Shown piece by piece: positions 18,458-26,383 of a stretch of DNA of 64,000 bases. The position numbers were made by a program, and so were the translations under genes. Every line of letters starts with the position of its first letter. Position 1 is the first letter of the stretch. Source of the DNA: Rheinheimera mangrovi (GTDB lineage: Bacteria > Pseudomonadota > Gammaproteobacteria > Enterobacterales > Alteromonadaceae); NCBI RefSeq assembly GCF_003990335.1, contig NZ_CP034683.1, positions 758,501-822,500 of the forward strand, written 5' to 3'. Below the pieces are notes generated by a model that was not told the DNA's origin, made no database searches, and was given only the letters and a program-made list of their open reading frames with translations.

Positions 18458-19177
18458 ATGTTCAAATTAAACAAAACCTTACAATCTGTTATCGCTGGTG
18501 TTTCTTTGTTTGCTGCTATCAGTGCTCCTGCTTTAGCGGGTGAGCCTGGTAAGACGATGTTAACGCCAACCAACCACACGCTGATTTTGATCGACCACCA
18601 GCCACAAATGGCTTTTGCCACCCGCTCTCATACAGTGGAAGAAGTGCGTAATAACGTCACTGGTTTAGCCAAAGCGGCTAAAGCTTTTGAGGTGCCAACT
18701 ATTCTGACGACAGTGGCAGCTAAGTCGTTCAGCGGTCCGATTTTTCCTGAATTACAAAAGGTCTTCCCTGAGCAAACGCCGATAGACCGCACCACCATGA
18801 ATACCTGGGAAGACAAACGAGTGACGGACCTGGTGAAGAAATTCAAAAAGAACAAAATTGTGATTTCTGCCTTGTGGACTGAAGTCTGTGGTGTAGGCCC
18901 TGTGTTGTCGGCCATAGATGAAGGTTACGAAGTGTATTTTGTCACTGATGCCTCAGGTGGCGTCAGCAAAGAAGCTCACGATATGGCCGTACAACGCATG
19001 ATCCAGGCCGGTGCCCGTCCTGTGACCTGGTTGCAATACATGTTAGAGCTGCAACGTGACTGGGCTCGCACTGCCTCTTACGAAGCTGTGACTGATATTG
19101 CCAAAGAACATGCGGGTGGTTATGGCTTAGGTTTGATTTATGCCACTGAAATGTTCCATGCCAAAGAAGGCCAATAA
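18458..19177 (+). CDS. Exported isochorismatase-family hydrolase (YcaC-like)
   Basis: A 239-residue protein with a signal peptide (SAPALAGE cleavage region) followed by a cysteine-hydrolase domain. The catalytic Asp lies in LILIDHQPQM, and the nucleophile Cys in ALWTEVCGVGPVLSA. TDASGGVSKEAHDMA fits the YcaC subgroup, whose substrates are not known. ATG 18458 has AAGGA and a clear leader; the upstream extension is dismissed. It heads a cluster with a cytochrome c and an amidohydrolase; a hairpin terminator separates it from them. Confidence 0.88.
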   Translation: MFKLNKTLQSVIAGVSLFAAISAPALAGEPGKTMLTPTNHTLILIDHQPQMAFATRSHTVEEVRNNVTGLAKAAKAFEVPTILTTVAAKSFSGPIFPELQKVFPEQTPIDRTTMNTWEDKRVTDLVKKFKKNKIVISALWTEVCGVGPVLSAIDEGYEVYFVTDASGGVSKEAHDMAVQRMIQAGARPVTWLQYMLELQRDWARTASYEAVTDIAKEHAGGYGLGLIYATEMFHAKEGQ

Positions 19178-19200
19178 CAGGTCAGCAACTTGATAGCACA

Positions 19201-19223
19201 AGGCCACGATACGTGGCCTTTTT
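19201..19223 (+). terminator. Hairpin terminator between the hydrolase and cytochrome c genes
   Basis: AGGCCACG/CGTGGCCT with a 3-base loop is followed by TTTT. It lies 24 bases before the cytochrome c start, so read-through would be partial and the downstream genes may be expressed at a lower level. Confidence 0.8.
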
Positions 19224-19246
19224 ATCGAAAGAGTGAGGAGGCGAAG

Positions 19247-19594
19247 ATGAAAACTTTAACAGCTTTAGCTTTACTGATAGTCGCAGCTACATTCAGTCAA
19301 CACTCTGCAGCCAACAGCGAGCAGTTGTATGCCAAAGGTCAGGTGTTATCCCAGCAGTGTTTAGGTTGTCATGGTGAATTTGGTATAGCGCCTGTCGCCA
19401 CCAACCCTAATCTGGCCGGACAAAATAAAGAGTATTTGCAGTACGCCTTAAAGGCCTATCGCGACGGTAAACGTAAAGGCGGTTTGGCTTTTATCATGCA
19501 GGCCAATGCCAGTGCGCTATCGGATCAGGATATTGAATCTCTGGCGGTATTTTTTTCATCTCTAAGTGGCAAACAAGCCGCTGCTCAGCAGTAA
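19247..19594 (+). CDS. Periplasmic monohaem cytochrome c
   Basis: A 115-residue class I cytochrome c. A signal peptide is followed by the haem-binding CLGCHGE and a later Met in AFIMQANASALS as probable sixth ligand. A GAGGAGG ribosome site fixes the start at 19247. Such c4/c5-like proteins carry single electrons in the periplasm. The amidohydrolase follows after 28 bases. Why an electron carrier is wanted here is not clear. Confidence 0.9.
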   Translation: MKTLTALALLIVAATFSQHSAANSEQLYAKGQVLSQQCLGCHGEFGIAPVATNPNLAGQNKEYLQYALKAYRDGKRKGGLAFIMQANASALSDQDIESLAVFFSSLSGKQAAAQQ

Positions 19595-19622
19595 TCGAAC
19601 ACTGAATTAAAAGGAAAATTTT

Positions 19623-21383
19623 ATGAAACTGGTGAAACAACTCGTAGCAGCGGCAGTGGCCTCTGGTTTGTCATTCAGCCTGATGGCAGCAGACTTAATA
19701 GTCTACAACGCAAAAATTCAAACCTTCGATGGCAAAGAATACTCGGCTTTTTCTGTGACTAATGGCCGCTTTGAACAATTAACTACAGACAGCCAAAGCC
19801 TGCTGGCGCAAAAAACAGCCAACACCCAGCTGATTGATGCAAAAGGTCGCCGGGTGATCCCTGGCATCAACGACTCTCACCTGCATGTGGTGCGTGGTGG
19901 TCGCTTTTACAATTTAGAAACCCGCTGGGAAGGCTTAACCTCATTAAAAGACGCTTTAGCTTTGCTGAAAAAGAATGTTGAAGTGACACCAGAAGGCCAG
20001 TGGGCCAGAGTTGTAGGCGGATTCAGTCCTTATCAGTTTAAAGAAAAGCGTTTACCTACCTCGGCTGAGCTGACGGAAATAGCACCCAATACTCCGGTTT
20101 TTGTATTGCATTTGTATTCTGGTGCTGTGCTGAATAAAAAAGCCATGCAAGTGCTGGGGATCAGCAAAGATTCAGTGGCGCCTAAAGACAGTTATTATGA
20201 AAAAGACGCGCAGGGTGAATTAACAGGCCGCTTAATTGCCGACCCTAACCCAACCATTTTGTACAAAACCATAGCTGCGCTGCCGCAGTTGTCGCAGGAA
20301 GACCAGCTGAACTCCAGTAAACAGTTTTACAGCAAACTGCTGAGTTTAGGTGTAACCAGTGTGGTGGACGCTGGCGGCGGTGGTCATGATTTTCCCGATA
20401 ACTATCAAGCTTCTACCGTATTGGCTGTGACAGGTAAATTACCAATCCGGGTGTCGAACTACTTGTTTCCGCAAACCCCGGGCAAGGAACTGAGCAGCTT
20501 TAGCCAGTGGATGAGTAACTACAAAAACAACCAGAACCTGCATTTGCATCTGGATAATGGGTATGTAGTGGAAGGCGGCGGTGAGTTGTTGGCCTGGAAA
20601 GCTTCGGATTACGAAAACTTTATGTCGGCACGACCAGAACTGGATGCGGACGCCGATCCTGAGTTAGAGCAAATAGTACGATTACATTTAGTGCAAGGCT
20701 GGCCTTTCCGTATTCACGCCACCTACGATGAGTCGATTGAACGTATGCTGACGGTGTTTGAAACGATAAACCAGACTCAGCCGCTGAATAAAGTGCGTTG
20801 GATTATCGATCATGCTGAAACTATTTCAGATAAAAACCTGAAACGTGTCAAAGCTTTAGGTGGCGCTATTGCAGTGCAGGGCAGGATGGCTTTTGCCGGT
20901 GAAGACTTTTTACAGCGTTATGGCAAAGCCAAAACAGAACAAAGCCCACCTTTTAAAAAGATGCTGGAGCTGGGTATTCCGGTAGGTTTTGGTACAGACG
21001 GCACCCGTGTTGCCAGCTTTAACCCTTGGGCAACCTATTATTGGGCTGTGTCAGGTAAAACTGTAGGTGGTACTCGTTTATACGGTAAAGAAAACACGCT
21101 GGACAGATTAACAGCCTTAAAAGTATTTACCTCTGGCAGTGCCTATTTTTCCGGTGAAGAGCTGGTGAAAGGCCAAATTCAGCCAGGGATGTATGCAGAC
21201 TTTGTAGTGTTGAATCAGGATATTTTAAAAGTGGCAGAAGATAAGTTATTGCTAACAGAAGCAGAGCTGACAGTAGTAGATGGTGAAGTGCAGTACGCCA
21301 GCCAAACTGCTTATCCGGCTTTGTATAAAAAGCCGGAGGCTGCTACTCCAGCCTGGTCGCCGGTAAATATCAATCATCGGTGA
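19623..21383 (+). CDS. Exported metal-dependent amidohydrolase (YtcJ-like)
   Basis: A 586-residue protein with a signal peptide and an amidohydrolase barrel. The metal-binding HxH is in INDSHLHVVRGG; further His and Asp residues lie in RIHATYDES, IIDHAETIS and GFGTDGTRVA. The size and the order of motifs fit the YtcJ branch (amidohydrolase 3), whose known members hydrolyse amides or formamides. AAGGAAAA precedes the ATG. With the upstream hydrolase and the convergent LysR regulator it looks like a small catabolic unit for an unknown amide. Confidence 0.87.
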   Translation: MKLVKQLVAAAVASGLSFSLMAADLIVYNAKIQTFDGKEYSAFSVTNGRFEQLTTDSQSLLAQKTANTQLIDAKGRRVIPGINDSHLHVVRGGRFYNLETRWEGLTSLKDALALLKKNVEVTPEGQWARVVGGFSPYQFKEKRLPTSAELTEIAPNTPVFVLHLYSGAVLNKKAMQVLGISKDSVAPKDSYYEKDAQGELTGRLIADPNPTILYKTIAALPQLSQEDQLNSSKQFYSKLLSLGVTSVVDAGGGGHDFPDNYQASTVLAVTGKLPIRVSNYLFPQTPGKELSSFSQWMSNYKNNQNLHLHLDNGYVVEGGGELLAWKASDYENFMSARPELDADADPELEQIVRLHLVQGWPFRIHATYDESIERMLTVFETINQTQPLNKVRWIIDHAETISDKNLKRVKALGGAIAVQGRMAFAGEDFLQRYGKAKTEQSPPFKKMLELGIPVGFGTDGTRVASFNPWATYYWAVSGKTVGGTRLYGKENTLDRLTALKVFTSGSAYFSGEELVKGQIQPGMYADFVVLNQDILKVAEDKLLLTEAELTVVDGEVQYASQTAYPALYKKPEAATPAWSPVNINHR

Positions 21384-21417
21384 AGCTGCTGAATTGTTGA
21401 CTTAGGATTGACCTCGC

Positions 21418-21442
21418 GGGCAGGGATAAACCCTGCCCCTAC
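21418..21442. repeat. REP-like palindrome (GGGCAGGG..CCCTGCCC) with CCCCTAC tail
   Basis: GGGCAGGGATAAACCCTGCCC is an 8-bp stem with a short loop, followed by CCTAC. It sits in the convergent gap between the amidohydrolase and the LysR gene, so it may act as a terminator for both. Longer relatives appear at 59.64 and 61.13 kb. Confidence 0.7.
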
Positions 21443-21464
21443 AATTAAATTGAATATCAATGAT

Positions 21465-22367
21465 TTACATATCTTCTGACGTAGGCAAGTCCATACTCTG
21501 ATAACGCAATTCACCTAAAAAAGTGCGGGCGGCAGGGCCTAGCTTGTCGGCGTCTAAAAACAACAGATGCAGATTCACTTTGCGGGTTCGGCCGTTACAA
21601 AGCGGTAAAGGTTTCAGTAAACCTTTGTCCAAATCGTCTACTATCGAAGATAAAGGCAACCAGGCAAAACCCAACCCTTTTTTAATCATATCTATAGAAG
21701 TGCGCATATGACTGACAGTCCAGCGTTGGTTCGCACCAAGCCAACCTTCGTCATTGCGCCGCGATATAGCTGAATCCCGTACTACTATTTGCCGATAAGA
21801 TTTTAAATCTTCAATAGTTAAATCGCGTTCTATGGTAAACAGTGGGTGAGTGGGGCAGGCGACTGCCATAAATTCTATCTGGCATAACTCCTCACTGAAA
21901 ATGTCTTTAATGGTCAGTGGTGAGACTGCAATATCCACCTGAAAATTTTCCAGCAACTCTTTAGCGCCGGATAAAATAGACTCACTCAACTCAATCCGCA
22001 GCATAGGGTAAGCCGCAGAGGTGTTTTCCAACGCTTTGTACAATAAATGCTGCGGGAATATTTCATCCACAGCGATGCGTAATTTAGTTTCTATGCCTTC
22101 GGCCAGTGTCAGGCCTATATCTTCAACCCGCGAGGCTTCGTCCAGTAGATAATTGACCCGGCGCAATATCATTTCGCCTTCTGCTGTCAGTAAGGTTTTT
22201 CGGCCTTCTACCCGAAATAACGCCACTCCTAAGCTCGCTTCAATTTTTTGTACCGCAGTGTGAATGCTGGACTGGCTTTTATGGATCACCGCAGCGGCCT
22301 GATTAAAGCCTCCATGATCGGCCACCACTTTAAACATTCGCCACTGTTCCAGAGTCACTTTTAACAT
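21465..22367 (-). CDS. LysR-family transcriptional regulator
   Basis: A 300-residue LysR regulator. The N-terminal winged helix reads LEQWRMFKVVADHGGFNQAA, then KSQSSIHTAVQKIEASLGVALF, and the rest is the substrate-binding-like effector domain. It is convergent with the hydrolase-cytochrome-amidohydrolase group and is the natural candidate to control it, although such regulators more often lie divergent from their targets. The effector is unknown. Confidence 0.92.
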   Translation of the reverse strand: MLKVTLEQWRMFKVVADHGGFNQAAAVIHKSQSSIHTAVQKIEASLGVALFRVEGRKTLLTAEGEMILRRVNYLLDEASRVEDIGLTLAEGIETKLRIAVDEIFPQHLLYKALENTSAAYPMLRIELSESILSGAKELLENFQVDIAVSPLTIKDIFSEELCQIEFMAVACPTHPLFTIERDLTIEDLKSYRQIVVRDSAISRRNDEGWLGANQRWTVSHMRTSIDMIKKGLGFAWLPLSSIVDDLDKGLLKPLPLCNGRTRKVNLHLLFLDADKLGPAARTFLGELRYQSMDLPTSEDM

Positions 22368-22721
22368 GTAGTGCGTATCCCGTGTTTCGCTAGGTCATCA
22401 GAGCCGTAAGATGAAATCAAAGTACGGCAAGCAGTCAGACAGTTTACAGTCCTGTAGCGATTTGTCACTCAGGTCATGGCATGAATTGGCCTGTCTGTGA
22501 TCCGTTGATTATGTTAGGCCTTTGCCATTGTTGTTGGGTACAGGAGGCTGAACAGGTAAAAGTATTGAAACTATTGTCCGGATAATGAATCTGAAGTTCC
22601 GGCGCAGATTTTAGTTGCACATTCTCCCTGAATTCAGCAGCCAGTCAGGCGAAACAGACAATATGAATGGTTGCAAAATGATGTTGTTCTCCTACAATGG
22701 CGCGGCAACTGGAGGGTAGTG
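22368..22721. other. 354-base gap without a supported gene
   Basis: This gap lies between the divergent LysR gene and the secreted unknown. An open frame extends upstream of the latter, but its best start is at 22722. I see no strong hairpin and no repeat. Promoters for both flanking genes should be here. Confidence 0.6.
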
Positions 22722-23447
22722 ATGAAATTTTCGGCAGTATTGATGTTGGCTTTAAGTGCCAGTCCTGTGTTGGCAGCCGAATGGTGGCAAACAAAGCAGG
22801 ACCCTAATAATACTCAGGTGATAGCACTGGGTAAAAAACCTATGCTTTCTGTGAGCTCCTGCCCAGAGGACACAGCGCTGCGTTATTACCTCAAAGCCGA
22901 AAAAATTGCGGCATTGCAAAACACCTGGTATCAACAAGCCAGTGAAGAACCTCATACTGCTTTGTATCGTTGGGTGTATGGGCCCACCTGGTCAGAGCAA
23001 CTGGATCAGGCTGTTTTGCCGGATCCTGAAGCTTTAGTGAAAGCTGCGTCTTTAGGCGCTGCGCAACAACTGACGATGGAGTTCCCTCAGTCTGAACAAG
23101 ACAATTTAGCCTTTGAAGATGTGCTGGTGTTTAATCTGCAGTTTGCTGGTTTTACTGCCGATCACAAACCGGATTTGCGTATTGAACTGGACAGAGACAG
23201 AAGTAGAGTGGCTGGTGTAGGTGATTTGGATTTAGCGCTTAATCACAGATTAGCCAACAATATTTGTGTGGTGCATAGCCTGAACCAATTGGCAAAAGAC
23301 AAAGAGGTTGAACTGAAAATCAAAGGCAAAACGGTATCGGACTTGAAAATGAGTTCTGAAGCCGTCGCCAGCCAGTTGTGCCTGGTAGAGATTCATCAGC
23401 AGCAAAGTTTGAAAGGCTCGCTGACTTTACCTGTGACTCAGTGTTAG
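22722..23447 (+). CDS. Secreted protein of unknown function
   Basis: A 241-residue exported protein with a signal peptide (SPVLAAEWW). I do not recognise the mature domain. It has four Cys after the leader (SSCPEDT, NNICVV, SQLCLVE and the final residue), which might form two disulfides in the periplasm. GGAGGG lies 5 bases before ATG 22722, which decides the start over a longer frame. It converges on fpr with a gap of 15 bases. Confidence 0.75.
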   Translation: MKFSAVLMLALSASPVLAAEWWQTKQDPNNTQVIALGKKPMLSVSSCPEDTALRYYLKAEKIAALQNTWYQQASEEPHTALYRWVYGPTWSEQLDQAVLPDPEALVKAASLGAAQQLTMEFPQSEQDNLAFEDVLVFNLQFAGFTADHKPDLRIELDRDRSRVAGVGDLDLALNHRLANNICVVHSLNQLAKDKEVELKIKGKTVSDLKMSSEAVASQLCLVEIHQQQSLKGSLTLPVTQC

Positions 23448-23462
23448 CGACGCAGTACAGGG

Positions 23463-24206
23463 TTATTTCCAGTATTGTTCGACTGTGATCTGCCCAGGAT
23501 CGCGGCGTAAATTCTTTTTCAGGCCAAGGTTTTCCAGCACTGCTTTGGTCTCAGTGATCATCTGCGGATTACCACACAGCAGCACCTGAGACTCTGTAGT
23601 CAAACTCTGCCCACAAGCTTGTTGCAGTTGACCGCTACTGATTAACTCAGGAATACGTTGCTGTAAAGCGCCTGAGTAGGCTTCTCTTGTGACTATGGGC
23701 TGATAGTGCAGTTGTGTACCATACCGCTGTTGAAATTGACTAATCAGGGGCTGATAAGCCAGTTCAGCGGCAAAACGCACACTGTGCAGCAGGACAATAG
23801 AAGAAAAGCGTTGCCACGGGGTGTCTGTGCCAAGCATGGATAAATATGGGCCAATACCAGTACCTGTTGAAATCAGCCACAGGTTTTTACCATCAGGCAC
23901 TTCATCCAGAATAAAAAAACCACTGGCAGGTTGACTGACTTGCACTGTATCGCCCGGTTTTAATTGGTGTAGTAGTGGTGTCAGCAAGCCATCGGCTACT
24001 GTGCTGATTAAAAACTCCTGCTCTGTATCGCCTGGGCTATTCAGCAGCGAATAGGCACGTTGGACTCTGCCATCCGTTGTATCCAGAGCCAGCCGGACAA
24101 ACTGGCCGGCAATAAAATCAAACGCTTCGGTCTGCACCCGCAAGCTGAATAAAGTGTCAGTCCAGTGTGTATTTGCCGTTACTGTACCGCTAAGCCACTG
24201 TGCCAT
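23463..24206 (-). CDS. fpr: Ferredoxin/flavodoxin-NADP reductase
   Basis: A 247-residue FNR-family flavoprotein that passes electrons between NADPH and ferredoxin or flavodoxin in the cytoplasm. The FAD-binding RAYSLLNSP, the NADP-binding STGTGIGPYLSML, the LLCGNPQM motif and the C-terminal EQYWK are all visible and close to E. coli Fpr. Length is normal. In some bacteria the gene responds to oxidative stress; no soxbox was identified here. Confidence 0.93.
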   Translation of the reverse strand: MAQWLSGTVTANTHWTDTLFSLRVQTEAFDFIAGQFVRLALDTTDGRVQRAYSLLNSPGDTEQEFLISTVADGLLTPLLHQLKPGDTVQVSQPASGFFILDEVPDGKNLWLISTGTGIGPYLSMLGTDTPWQRFSSIVLLHSVRFAAELAYQPLISQFQQRYGTQLHYQPIVTREAYSGALQQRIPELISSGQLQQACGQSLTTESQVLLCGNPQMITETKAVLENLGLKKNLRRDPGQITVEQYWK

Positions 24207-24262
24207 CTGTTATTTCCCACTGTGTTGTCGCACCGGGCAAGATCGCGAAGGTTATTTTGAAT

Positions 24263-24373
24263 AAATTCAGTCCATTTTTTGAGTGCTTTTTGACCGTAGT
24301 TGGCACATATTACTGCGTCTTTTACGTTAGCCAGATCGATTGCTGAACCGCGTGAACAAAAATCAAACACTCA
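24263..24373 (+). repeat. 111-bp direct repeat, left copy, bordering the PLA2-like island
   Basis: Aligning this block without gaps to 26134-26244 (offset 1871 bases) gives 15 mismatches by eye, about 86 percent identity. The core CCAGATCGATTGCTGAAC is unchanged. Both copies contain a short open frame on the minus strand (opening MFxFCSRxSAIDLAN), of no recognised family. The gap 24207-24519 holds nothing else. Confidence 0.85.
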
Positions 24374-24519
24374 TACGGTAGTCCTGTCTATGGAGTGTAG
24401 CCAGTATCAATTATTTTACAAAAACTTGAATTTGCCTAAAAGCTCTATTGTTATTTAATAAAAAAAACAATACATTAGAAAGTGAATGTATTGGGAACAA
24501 AAAATCAAGGAGAGATTTC

Positions 24520-25455
24520 ATGACATTCGTAATGAAAGAGTTAATCGGATTGGCTCTGCTGCTGGTAACTATGCTTTGTTTTGTAACAAATGCACATGCT
24601 GAAGTCCCAGCACAAGTCGTGGTCTGTAATATTTGTACAACATCTTCTGTGTATGCTAATGCAGCCAAAGAAGTTGGTATTGGCAACGTCATTGTTGTTA
24701 ATCTTGATAGGCGCGAAGCTAAAGCTTTTGAAATTATACTAGACCCGAATTATTACGATGAAAACATTGGCATCCCTCTTGAGCCATCGATAAGATATCT
24801 GCTCGCAATTCCTCAAGCACTGCCTGCAGATGTAATTCCTGCCATCAACGGTTATCATGAATTAAAGGCTGCATTCGAACAATATCGTAACTCCAATACT
24901 GTTAATATCATTAGTTCCGATACCAGAGGGGCAGCAATATTCCAATCAAGTAATTCTCTTGCAAATGGATGTGGTAACCCCAACGAACCATGGTCTTATG
25001 CAATTATTCCTAACTTCCCTTTTGAAGCCGCTTGCGACTCACATGATATCTGTTACACGGGTACTCGCAGTAAAGGCAGTTGTGATGACGAGTTCAGGTT
25101 TAATATGAGAAACACAATACTACAGCATGCTGCTGGAAGCTGGTGGTCAAGTGTTACCGGAAAAGCTCTGATAAGTTTACTTCTCTCATCACAAGCTGAG
25201 CTCTATTACCAGTTTGTCAAAAACCATCCCATTGCTCTCGCAGCATATTGCGGTGCAACTCAAAATACTAGTGCTGCTGAGTGCGCACCTAATGCACCAC
25301 TGCAAGGCGGAAGTGGAGGTGGTTATGCTACCATTAGCTATCCAAGTTTAAATGGCGGTACTATGTTCCAGAGCTGCGAATTGTGGCGTTTTCCTAATGG
25401 CTTAGGCGGTCATTACGTTATTGAGCGAAATTGTACTTTTCATTATGTACCATAG
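24520..25455 (+). CDS. Secreted phospholipase-A2-like protein
   Basis: A 311-residue exported protein with a signal peptide (TNAHAEVPA). The C-terminal half carries FEAACDSHDICYTGTR followed by SKGSCDDEF. This is the His-Asp active site and cysteine pattern of secreted phospholipase A2, closest in layout to the group XII type. The N-terminal about 120 residues (starting VVVCNICTTSSVYANAAK) form a separate domain I cannot name. The calcium loop of classic PLA2 is not obvious. AAGGAGAG fixes the start. The gene is AT-rich compared with neighbours and bordered by direct repeats, which suggests transfer. A membrane protein follows. Confidence 0.7.
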   Translation: MTFVMKELIGLALLLVTMLCFVTNAHAEVPAQVVVCNICTTSSVYANAAKEVGIGNVIVVNLDRREAKAFEIILDPNYYDENIGIPLEPSIRYLLAIPQALPADVIPAINGYHELKAAFEQYRNSNTVNIISSDTRGAAIFQSSNSLANGCGNPNEPWSYAIIPNFPFEAACDSHDICYTGTRSKGSCDDEFRFNMRNTILQHAAGSWWSSVTGKALISLLLSSQAELYYQFVKNHPIALAAYCGATQNTSAAECAPNAPLQGGSGGGYATISYPSLNGGTMFQSCELWRFPNGLGGHYVIERNCTFHYVP

Positions 25456-25576
25456 CTAAATAAAATTGTTTCTCGCAGAGAATGGTTATCTGGAATATAT
25501 CCATTCTCATCAAGTATCATGAAATTTTTACTCTAAATAAGCTGAATCATAATAAAAATTATCCAAGGAGTTTTAC

Positions 25577-25954
25577 ATGCACTTAGCTGAAAAATTTAGG
25601 TATGCCCCTATTTTATTGATGGCCTTATCACTGACCATTGTAATATATATAACAAAAGAGACGAGCTTGTTTATATGGTTTTGGATCACTCTGCCTATAA
25701 TTATTCCGTTGGTTGTCGCTGCAGTCCAACTTAGCGGTAAACTGAAAAGTCAGGTTATCCCTGTGTCTGGTGTTATAACCTGTATATTCCCTCTTCCCTT
25801 CTATCTAGAAACCTTCATGGCTACATCAAGCTCAGATGGACAGGCAGGGCTAATTTTTGCCGTCATGCCTGTTTATCAGATGTTCGGGTTAGTCATTCTC
25901 TCCGTTGCTGGTTACGCTATATTGGCATGGCGAAAGAAACATTATCACTCATGA
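25577..25954 (+). CDS. Small four-helix membrane protein of unknown function
   Basis: A 125-residue protein that is almost wholly hydrophobic, with about four helices and short loops, ending RKKHYHS. AAGGAG precedes the ATG. No family is recognised. It follows the PLA2-like gene by 120 bases in the same direction and shares its low GC. It could protect the host from that enzyme or be an unrelated passenger; neither is shown. Confidence 0.6.
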   Translation: MHLAEKFRYAPILLMALSLTIVIYITKETSLFIWFWITLPIIIPLVVAAVQLSGKLKSQVIPVSGVITCIFPLPFYLETFMATSSSDGQAGLIFAVMPVYQMFGLVILSVAGYAILAWRKKHYHS

Positions 25955-26133
25955 AGTGCTTCAACTTAACTCGGGATAAGAAAGTTTGAACTACAAGCCA
26001 TCTTCGTGATCGAACCTTTTTGGCTAAGAATCCAATAACAACAAAGAGGGTCTGTGCACAAGCTAGTGGAAGTGTTTTGCGAGCTAGATTTATCTGCTGT
26101 TTTCACTACTGAATTGGAGAAAGCTCTGTTAAC

Positions 26134-26244
26134 AAATTCAGCTCGTTGTTTGAGTGCTTTTGGAACGTAATTGACACATCTTGCTTTGTCTTTTAGGTTA
26201 GCCAGATCGATTGCTGAACAGCGTGAACAAAAAACAAACACTCA
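26134..26244 (+). repeat. 111-bp direct repeat, right copy
   Basis: Same orientation as the copy at 24263-24373. Together they bracket 1.76 kb with two genes. The interval 25955-26383 contains this repeat and a terminator and no supported gene. Confidence 0.85.
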
Positions 26245-26353
26245 CGCTCTCGCCTTGGGTTGTCGAACTGCTTGCCTGAAACAAGACCAACAAAACCACA
26301 CTGATATACAAGCATCCATGCTTCTTGGTTTTGGTGTTCAACAGCACAGATAA

Positions 26354-26377
26354 AAAAGCCCGGAGAACCGGGCTTTT
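26354..26377. terminator. Bidirectional hairpin terminator
   Basis: AAAAGCCCGG/CCGGGCTTTT with loop AGAA has A and T runs on both sides. It lies just after the S9 peptidase gene (minus strand) and could also stop transcription from the island on the plus strand. Confidence 0.88.
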
Positions 26378-26383
26378 ACAGTG

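Noticed and set aside
24179..24370. 63-codon minus-strand frame in the left repeat as a real gene
   Set aside because: It overlaps the fpr start, matches nothing I recognise and appears only as part of the repeat.
24263..26244. Integron attC sites as explanation of the 111-bp repeats
   Set aside because: I could not find the GTTRRRY/RYYYAAC core pair or the required inverted symmetry, and no integrase is in the window.
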